Part shown: positions 1 through 4,643 of the stretch, in pieces | Position numbering within the stretch: position 1 is the stretch's first letter | How the letters are laid out: each line of letters opens with the position of its first letter | Source of the DNA: DATJQF01 sp035505995 | Lineage (GTDB): Bacteria; Bacteroidota; Bacteroidia; Bacteroidales; FEN-979 | Direction of reading: 5' to 3' | Length of the DNA stretch: 5,424 nucleotides | Assembly (NCBI GenBank): GCA_035505995.1 | Contig: DATJQF010000245.1 | Coordinates: 1 to 5,424 of the forward strand | The notes under the pieces: model-generated | Database searches by the model: none | What the model saw: the letters and a program-made list of their open reading frames with translations, nothing else | What the model was told of the DNA's origin: nothing | Position numbers and translations under genes: made by a program

Positions 1-402
1 TCGGTGGAGGAATCCATCAAGACCGTTCCCAGAGAGCTTCGCGAAGCAAGCCTCGCGCTCGGCGCCACGAAATGGCAGACGATCCGGCGTGTGGTCATTC
101 CGGGATCTATTTCCGGCATCATGACCGGCACTATTCTGGCGGTCAGCCGGGGAGCAGGAGAGGTGGCACCGATCTTGTTTACCGGGGCCGCCTATTACCT
201 GGCCAATCTGCCCACTTCACTGAGCGATCAGTTCATGAACCTTGGATACCATATATATGTAATGTCAACCCAGTCGGCCAATGTTGACCAGTCCCTGCCG
301 ATCCAGTTTGCCACCACGGCCGTTTTACTGATGTTAACCTTTTTGCTTAACTTAACGGCGGTAGTCATCCGGTCGAGGCTGAGAAGAAAAATAGCGAAAT
401 AG
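1..402 (+). CDS. pstA: Phosphate ABC transporter permease PstA, C-terminal part (5' end outside window)
   Basis: This is one of the two membrane permease subunits of the high-affinity phosphate importer PstSCAB. The reading frame is open from the first base, so the gene begins upstream; the GTG at position 4 is very unlikely to be the real start. About 133 codons are visible of a family that is usually near 290 residues. Counting the first codon as residue 1, a typical EAA loop lies at about residues 15-34 (Glu15-Ala16, Gly21, Pro34); this loop contacts the ATPase. A membrane helix follows at about 36-60 with the PstA-like sequence GAGEVAPILFT, then a loop with STQSANVDQSLPIQ, a last helix at about 102-123, and a basic tail (RSRLRRK) expected in the cytoplasm. 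The C-terminal pattern and the position directly before pstB favour PstA over its paralogue PstC. Confidence 0.93.
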   Translation, partial: SVEESIKTVPRELREASLALGATKWQTIRRVVIPGSISGIMTGTILAVSRGAGEVAPILFTGAAYYLANLPTSLSDQFMNLGYHIYVMSTQSANVDQSLPIQFATTAVLLMLTFLLNLTAVVIRSRLRRKIAK

Positions 403-422
403 TGAAAAAATTAAAGGCTGGG

Positions 423-457
423 AACGAGAGCCCGGAAACCAGCGACCAGAAACCAGC
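423..457 (+). repeat. Degenerate 7-bp tandem repeat abutting the pstB start codon
   Basis: Five heptads lie head to tail and end exactly at the pstB ATG: AACGAGA (423-429), GCCCGGA (430-436), AACCAGC (437-443), GACCAGA (444-450) and AACCAGC (451-457). The consensus is roughly (A/G)ACCAG(A/C). The ACCAG core recurs at 438, 445 and 452. The 7-bp register, seen directly, is not a multiple of three and fits the noncoding location. Function is unknown. No Shine-Dalgarno sequence is seen at a normal distance from the ATG. Confidence 0.75.
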
Positions 458-1216
458 ATGAAAGACCTTAAGATCCATACGACCAACCTGACCCTGCACT
501 ACGGGACCAAGATGGCGCTTAATTCCATCTCGATCGAGATCCCGGAGAAGCAGGTGACCGCTTTTATCGGGCCTTCCGGTTGCGGGAAATCGACCTTTCT
601 CCGCACGCTGAACCGGATGAATGACCTGATCCCCAATGTAAAGATCGCGGGCGAGGTGCATATCGACGGGCTGAATATCTATGATAAGAAGATCGACGTC
701 GTCAACCTGCGCAAGAAGATCGGGATGGTTTTCCAGAAATCGAATCCCTTTGCCAAATCCATCTTTGAGAATGTAGCGTACGGCCCGCGTATCAACGGAA
801 TCGCGCACAAAAAGAAACTGAAGGAGATTGTCGAAACGGCGCTCCGCCGCGCTGCGATCTGGGAAGAGGTAAAGGATCGCCTGCATGATTCCGCCCTGTC
901 GCTTTCCGGAGGACAGCAGCAACGGCTTTGCATCGCCCGCACCCTGGCCGTAGAGCCCGAGATCCTGCTGATGGATGAGCCGGCCAGCGCCCTTGATCCC
1001 ATCTCCACGGGCAAGATCGAAGAACTGATCTTCGAACTGAAAAAAAGCTATACCATCGTGATCGTCACCCATAACATGCAACAGGCGGCCCGGGTGAGCG
1101 ATCATACGGCATTTTTCTATCTGGGCGAGCTGGTCGAATACGGGAAGACCCGGAAAATGTTCACCACGCCGGAGAAGAAGCAAACGGAGGAGTATATTAC
1201 CGGACGATTTGGATAA
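458..1216 (+). CDS. pstB: Phosphate ABC transporter ATP-binding protein PstB
   Basis: This is the cytoplasmic ATPase that powers phosphate import through PstA and PstC; with PhoU it also reports transporter status to the sensor kinase. The 252 residues match the usual PstB length of about 250-260. All ABC ATPase motifs are present: Walker A GPSGCGKST (38-46), Q-loop Gln93 within MVFQKSNPF, signature LSGGQQQR (149-156), Walker B ILLMDEP (169-175) with Glu174, D-loop SALD (177-180) and switch His205 in the stretch THNMQQAARVSDHTAFF. The FLRTLNRMNDL segment after Walker A and the NPFAKSIFENVAYGPR stretch are characteristic of PstB. The start at 458 gives the expected N-terminus (KIHTTNLTLHYG). 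The gene lies 55 nt after pstA and 62 nt before phoU, on the same strand, consistent with one operon. Confidence 0.97.
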   Translation: MKDLKIHTTNLTLHYGTKMALNSISIEIPEKQVTAFIGPSGCGKSTFLRTLNRMNDLIPNVKIAGEVHIDGLNIYDKKIDVVNLRKKIGMVFQKSNPFAKSIFENVAYGPRINGIAHKKKLKEIVETALRRAAIWEEVKDRLHDSALSLSGGQQQRLCIARTLAVEPEILLMDEPASALDPISTGKIEELIFELKKSYTIVIVTHNMQQAARVSDHTAFFYLGELVEYGKTRKMFTTPEKKQTEEYITGRFG

Positions 1217-1225
1217 GAATCACAA

Positions 1226-1274
1226 ATGACGATTGACAGATTTAATATTGAATATTGAACAAGGAATATTGAAC
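1226..1274 (+). repeat. AT-rich 7-bp-period repeat between pstB and phoU
   Basis: The core of the array is ATTGAAT (1247-1253), ATTGAAC (1254-1260), a diverged unit AAGGAAT (1261-1267) and ATTGAAC (1268-1274), followed by GGAC and the phoU ATG at 1279. Farther upstream, TGAC at 1227 and TGAC at 1234 are also 7 bp apart, with a one-base slip in register before the main array. The unit sequence differs from the ACCAG heptads before pstB, but the period and the position next to a start codon are the same. AAGGA at 1261-1265 resembles a Shine-Dalgarno sequence but lies 13 nt from the ATG and is part of the repeat. Confidence 0.75.
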
Positions 1275-1278
1275 GGAC

Positions 1279-1962
1279 ATGGAACGACACTTTGAACAGG
1301 AGCTGGAAAAGCTGAACAAGCGGCTGTTGAAGATGAGCGCACTGGTATCGGCGCAGATCCGCAGCGCTATGATCGCCCTCACCAATTGCGATACGGAGCT
1401 GGCCGAAGAGGTCATTGAGAACGACACGAAGCTGGATGAGCTGGACGTGAAGATTGATAAGCTGTGCCAGCGTATCTTTGCGCTGACCCAGCCGGTCGCC
1501 ACCGACCTGCGTCTGCTGATGTCGGCCCTGAAAATGAATAACGACCTGGAGCGGATGGGAGACCTGGCGGTGAACATTGCTGAGAAGATCGAGGGGCTCA
1601 CCGGGTTTAAGACCATTCTCGCCGAGCTGAAAATAGATGAGCTGGCGGGACTGACGGAGATCATCATCCGCGATGTGATGACGATCCTGGATAACCGGAA
1701 CACGGTCTTCGTGAAGGATATTTTCCGCGATGCCAATGTCATCAAGGAGAAGTCGCAGCAGGTCACCCAGCAGATCATCGCCCAGATGATGGAGAAATCG
1801 GATGTGATCATCGTCGCCACCAACCTGATCATCATCCTGAGCCACATCGAGCGGATCGCCGATTATGCTACCAATATTGCAGAATCCATCGTTTTTCTCG
1901 TGGAAGGACGCATGGTGAAGCATTCCAAGGAGTTTGAAGGGGAAACGCCGGCGATTAACTAA
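1279..1962 (+). CDS. phoU: Phosphate signalling regulator PhoU
   Basis: PhoU is a cytoplasmic, mainly alpha-helical protein that couples the Pst transporter to the PhoR-type kinase, restrains phosphate uptake and keeps the Pho response off when phosphate is ample. The 227-residue length is close to the usual 220-240. Two three-helix-bundle repeats are visible, each with the metal-binding signature E-x-x-x-D-x-x-x-N: Glu91, Asp95, Asn99 (LERMGDLAVNIAE, first repeat) and Glu191, Asp195, Asn199 (HIERIADYATNIAE, second repeat). The N-terminal FEQELEKLNKRLLKMSALV and the QPVATDLRLLMSALKMNNDLERMGDL stretch are typical of the family. The first ATG of the frame gives a full N-terminus. The gene sits between pstB and the response regulator gene, 22 nt upstream of the latter, consistent with co-transcription. 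Confidence 0.96.
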   Translation: MERHFEQELEKLNKRLLKMSALVSAQIRSAMIALTNCDTELAEEVIENDTKLDELDVKIDKLCQRIFALTQPVATDLRLLMSALKMNNDLERMGDLAVNIAEKIEGLTGFKTILAELKIDELAGLTEIIIRDVMTILDNRNTVFVKDIFRDANVIKEKSQQVTQQIIAQMMEKSDVIIVATNLIIILSHIERIADYATNIAESIVFLVEGRMVKHSKEFEGETPAIN

Positions 1963-1963
1963 A

Positions 1964-1984
1964 TTTGTTCCATGTTCATAACCA
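1964..1984 (+). repeat. Short 7-bp-period repeat before the response regulator gene
   Basis: The 22-nt spacer divides into heptads ending at the ATG: TTTGTTC (1964-1970), CATGTTC (1971-1977) and ATAACCA (1978-1984). The TGTTC core occurs at 1966 and 1973, 7 bp apart; the third unit is unrelated. With only two similar copies this would be unremarkable alone, but it matches the period and start-codon register of the two longer arrays upstream. No Shine-Dalgarno sequence is present. Confidence 0.45.
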
Positions 1985-2674
1985 ATGGAAAATAAGGATT
2001 ATACCATCCTGCTGGTCGACGACGAGGACGATATCCTGGAATTCCTCGGATATAACCTGAAAAAGGAGGGATACCAGGTGTTGAAGGCCAAGAGCGGCCG
2101 GAAGGCCATCGAGCTGGCGATGGAATACCGTCCGCACCTGATCGTGCTGGATGTGATGATGCCGGGGATGGACGGCATGGAAACCTGCGCGGAGCTTAAA
2201 AAGATCCCGACCCTTTCGTCCACGATCATCGCCTTCCTGACCGCCCGGGGGGAAGATTATTCCCAGATCGCGGGCCTGGATGCCGGCGCCGACGACTATA
2301 TCGCCAAGCCGATCCGGCCCAAGGTTTTCCTGAGCAGGGTCCAGGCACTGCTGCGGAGGTCCAAATCGATTGCGCCTTTACCGCTGGTCATGGAACTGGC
2401 AGAATTCACCATCGACCGGGGACGGTATGTGGTGATCACGCCGGAAGGAGAGGAGATCAGCCTGCCGAGAAAGGAATTTGAACTGTTGTCGCTGCTGGCT
2501 TCGGCCCCGAACCGGGTTTTTTCGAGGGATGAGATCTTCAGGACGGTTTGGGGAGAGGAGGTGATCGTCGGGGAGCGGACCATCGACGTACACATCCGCC
2601 GGATCCGGGAACGGCTGGGCACGGAAAATATAAAGACGTTGAAAGGCGTCGGGTATAAATACGAGACGAAATGA
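1985..2674 (+). CDS. phoB: OmpR/PhoB-family response regulator, probable phosphate regulon activator
   Basis: This is a two-component transcription factor that should bind promoters of phosphate-starvation genes when phosphorylated. The N-terminal receiver domain (about residues 6-120) has every catalytic position: acidic pair Asp12-Asp13, phosphoacceptor Asp56 (LIVLDVMMPGMDG), Thr86 and Lys108 (DYIAKPI). The C-terminal OmpR-type winged-helix domain (about 137-228) shows LPRKEFELLSLLA, the turn NRVFSRDEIFRTVWG, a recognition helix at about 197-211 (ERTIDVHIRRIRERL) and the closing hairpin KGVGYKYE. The 229-residue length is normal. The role as PhoB is inferred from pstB and phoU immediately upstream and the cognate kinase immediately downstream; the domains alone only place it in the OmpR/PhoB group. 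Its stop overlaps the kinase start. Confidence 0.93.
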   Translation: MENKDYTILLVDDEDDILEFLGYNLKKEGYQVLKAKSGRKAIELAMEYRPHLIVLDVMMPGMDGMETCAELKKIPTLSSTIIAFLTARGEDYSQIAGLDAGADDYIAKPIRPKVFLSRVQALLRRSKSIAPLPLVMELAEFTIDRGRYVVITPEGEEISLPRKEFELLSLLASAPNRVFSRDEIFRTVWGEEVIVGERTIDVHIRRIRERLGTENIKTLKGVGYKYETK

Positions 2675-3729
2675 AGTATTATAAGCCCAGGGTCGTTTCG
2701 CTGATCAATTCGGTGCTGATCACCGCCATCTACCTGGTACTGATCATTATCTCCGCATTGATCTTCCGTCCCGAGATCAGCACTTTCCTGCTGATCTGCT
2801 GCATCCTGGCCGGTACGGGGCTGATCTTCCTGCTGTCGTACCTGGTGTTCCGCTTTACGCTGGAGAGATTCATCTACAGCAAGATCCGCCTGATCTACAA
2901 AACCATCCACAGCACCAAGGCCGCCGTATCGCCGGTCAAGACCAACCCGACCGGCAACAATCTCCTGGACCAGGTGAGCCGGGAAGTGGAGGACTGGGAA
3001 ACGGCTACCCTGAGCGAGCTGGACCAGCTGAAGCAGCTCGAGCAATACCGGAAGGATTTCCTGGGAAACGTCGCCCATGAGCTGAAGAACCCGATCTTCA
3101 CGATCCAGGGATATATCCTGACGCTCCTCGAAGGAGGTCTGGAAGACACCACGATCAACAAGGAATACCTGAAGAGGGCCGGCGACGGGGTGGATCACCT
3201 CATCCGGATCGTGGAAGACCTTGAGGAGATCACCCAGTTGGAAACGGGGGAGATGAAGCTGAAGATCATTCGCTTCGACCTGATCGCCCTGATCAGGGAA
3301 GTGATGAGTTCCTTCGAAATGCAGACGACCCAGAAGAATGTCACGCTCACCCTGAATGACGGCAATCAGCCCGTGATCGTGGAAGGGGACCGGGAAAGGA
3401 TCCGGCACGTCCTGATCAACCTGATCGATAATGCCATCTGCTACGGCAAGCCGGACAACAACCTGATCAAGATCGCCTGGTTCGATATGGATGAATACAT
3501 CCTCGCGGAGGTCACGGATAACGGCATCGGGATCGCCCAGCAGGAGCTGCCCCGTATATTCGAGCGGTTTTACCGCACCGAGAAAGGCAGGGTGGCCTCC
3601 CGGAAGGGCAGGGGGCTGGGGCTGGCCATTGTGAAGCACATCATGGAGGCCCACCACCAGACGATCAACGTCCGGAGCACGCCGGGAGTGGGGACCACCT
3701 TCGGATTCACCCTGAAAAAATCCGTCTGA
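2671..3729 (+). CDS. phoR: PhoR-like membrane sensor histidine kinase
   Basis: The likely partner kinase of the upstream regulator; the ATGA overlap at 2671-2674 suggests translational coupling. Two membrane helices lie at about residues 11-32 and 38-61, joined by only about five residues, so there is essentially no external sensor domain. A linker of about 60 residues follows, without a recognisable PAS domain and partly coiled-coil-like (SELDQLKQLEQYRKDF). The HisKA domain (about 124-192) carries phosphoacceptor His136 in NVAHELKNP. The ATPase domain (about 236-350) has the N-box from Asn250 to Asn254, G1 DNGIGI (283-288), F-box FERFYR (297-302) and G2 GRGLGLAIVKH (313-323). Two positions are unusual: Cys257 where the N-box normally has Lys or Arg, and Arg314 where the G2 box usually has Thr or Ser. 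At 352 residues it is a compact kinase. Regulation through PstB/PhoU is inferred from context. Confidence 0.92.
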   Translation: MKYYKPRVVSLINSVLITAIYLVLIIISALIFRPEISTFLLICCILAGTGLIFLLSYLVFRFTLERFIYSKIRLIYKTIHSTKAAVSPVKTNPTGNNLLDQVSREVEDWETATLSELDQLKQLEQYRKDFLGNVAHELKNPIFTIQGYILTLLEGGLEDTTINKEYLKRAGDGVDHLIRIVEDLEEITQLETGEMKLKIIRFDLIALIREVMSSFEMQTTQKNVTLTLNDGNQPVIVEGDRERIRHVLINLIDNAICYGKPDNNLIKIAWFDMDEYILAEVTDNGIGIAQQELPRIFERFYRTEKGRVASRKGRGLGLAIVKHIMEAHHQTINVRSTPGVGTTFGFTLKKSV

Positions 3730-3740
3730 CCCTTCGTCAC

Positions 3741-3757
3741 CGGGAGTTTTTTTCCCG
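3741..3757 (+). terminator. Weak hairpin after phoR, possible attenuator or terminator
   Basis: CGGGA (3741-3745) pairs with TCCCG (3753-3757) around a 7-nt loop made mostly of T, starting 11 nt after the phoR stop. The stem is only 5 bp and the following bases (AAATTTCTT) are not a clean U tract, so it is a poor intrinsic terminator by the usual model. It might partly separate the pho operon from the CHAD gene. Confidence 0.25.
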
Positions 3758-3763
3758 AAATTT

Positions 3764-3773
3764 CTTAACTTGC
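3764..3773 (+). promoter_or_regulatory. Possible Bacteroidota-type -7 promoter element upstream of the CHAD gene
   Basis: TTAACTTGC resembles the TAnnTTTG -7 consensus of Bacteroidota promoters but lacks one T. It lies about 25 nt before the ATG at 3798, which would give a short leader. No clear TTTG -33 element is seen about 20 bases upstream, so support is limited. If real, the CHAD gene could be transcribed separately from the pho operon. Confidence 0.3.
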
Positions 3774-3797
3774 AGTCAGGATTCACTACCGCCGCTC

Positions 3798-4634
3798 ATG
3801 GCCCCCCTGAGATATTCACTGATCGAGTTCTTTCGCGAGCATACCGCCTGCCTGGCCGCTTATTCCGTGGATTGCCGTATCGATGCCGCCAAAGGATCGG
3901 TCCACCGGCTGCGGGTCACACTGAAAAACCTCAAGGGGCTGATGGTGCTGTTGTACGACCTGGATCCGGACAACAAGGGAAAGCCCGGGTTGCCGCCGCA
4001 TCTCAGGGAGCTGTTTATCGTGACCGGCCGTCTCCGGGATATGCAGGTGCTTGAAGCGGAGCTGCTGGTGCAGGAAACCGGGTCCCGGGTAAAGTTTCCG
4101 GGAATCCGCAGCCTCCTCCTCGGCGAAAAAAGATGCTGCCAGGACAGGATAGAAAAAGTCCTGGGAGATTTATCCTGCCCGTCGGAATCGGAGGCGATCA
4201 GTCAGTACCTGTACCGGGTGATCTCCCATTATTCAACCGACGGGGAGATCGAGGAAAGGATCTCGAAGTACATGCAGCGGACCTGGAAAAAGATCCTGGC
4301 ATTGTTCACCCGGCCGCATACGGTCGAAAACCTTCACCGGATCCGGATCCGCATCCGGAACCTGAACTCCGCGCTCGCTGTGATCGGCCCGGATTCCCGG
4401 ATTCACCAGGCATTGCCTTTTGCCCCGAAGGATCTCCGGGTGTTCCAGCAATTGCTGGGGAAATGGCATGATGTGGCCGTGTTCAGGGAAAAGGTGAGGG
4501 AATATTCGGAGCACATCCGGGGAAGGGATCCCCGCGCAGGGAATCTGGAGATCCTGATGCAGGGACTGACGCTGAAGCAACGGAATATGAAGCGACGCAT
4601 CCAGCGCTTCATGAAGCGACTAACCGGCGACTGA
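3798..4634 (+). CDS. CHAD-domain protein, probable polyphosphate-binding protein
   Basis: CHAD (conserved histidine alpha-helical) domains are two four-helix bundles whose basic face binds inorganic polyphosphate. Both halves of the signature are visible. The first has His36, Arg37, Arg39, Lys43 and Lys46 (VHRLRVTLKNLKGLM), then the acidic-ended helix TGRLRDMQV (Arg78, Arg80, Asp81). The second has His180, Arg181, Arg183 and Arg187 (LHRIRIRIRNLNSAL), then LLGKWHDVAVF with His224-Asp225. The 278 residues are all taken up by CHAD plus a strongly basic C-terminal tail (LKQRNMKRRIQRFMKRL). There is no CYTH/triphosphatase domain, signal peptide or membrane helix, so a cytosolic non-enzymatic protein is expected. 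ATG 3798 is the first start after an in-frame stop at 3765-3767. It follows phoR by 68 nt on the same strand; a role in phosphate or polyphosphate homeostasis is inferred from family and position. Confidence 0.88.
   Translation: MAPLRYSLIEFFREHTACLAAYSVDCRIDAAKGSVHRLRVTLKNLKGLMVLLYDLDPDNKGKPGLPPHLRELFIVTGRLRDMQVLEAELLVQETGSRVKFPGIRSLLLGEKRCCQDRIEKVLGDLSCPSESEAISQYLYRVISHYSTDGEIEERISKYMQRTWKKILALFTRPHTVENLHRIRIRIRNLNSALAVIGPDSRIHQALPFAPKDLRVFQQLLGKWHDVAVFREKVREYSEHIRGRDPRAGNLEILMQGLTLKQRNMKRRIQRFMKRLTGD
4605..4618. repeat. Perfect 14-bp palindrome near the 3' end of the CHAD gene
   Basis: CGCTTCATGAAGCG is its own reverse complement. Its right half belongs to a 10-bp direct repeat, ATGAAGCGAC, at 4587-4596 and 4611-4620, which encodes the repeated Met-Lys-Arg of the basic tail. 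The palindrome could form a 5-bp stem with a CATG loop, but no T tract follows directly. It may be only a by-product of the repeated basic codons. Confidence 0.5.
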
Positions 4635-4643
4635 CAGAGGGAG

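Noticed and set aside
4..402. GTG at position 4 as the start of a short complete membrane protein
   Set aside because: The frame is open to the window edge, and the visible part matches only the C-terminal half of PstA, beginning at the EAA loop.
1233..1250. TTGACA and TAATATTG as a promoter for phoU
   Set aside because: The spacing fits neither a sigma70-type nor a Bacteroidota -33/-7 promoter, and both boxes are explained by the heptad repeat.
365..1923. Minus-strand open frames of about 270 codons over pstB and phoU
   Set aside because: They are antisense to intact pstB and phoU, resemble no family, and arise from codon bias in the real genes.
423..1984. Spacer repeats as Pho boxes for the response regulator
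   Set aside because: Known PhoB sites are 7-bp repeats separated by 4 bp, an 11-bp period. The period here is 7 and the three units differ in sequence.
2296..3786. A 496-codon open frame on the minus strand across the response regulator and kinase genes
   Set aside because: Its translation has no recognisable domain, and it lies antisense to two complete, motif-rich genes. Long antisense frames are expected in GC-rich coding DNA.
3770..4054. A 94-codon + strand frame starting before the CHAD gene
   Set aside because: It overlaps the CHAD gene in another frame, with a low-complexity Arg/Gly/Pro translation and no family features.
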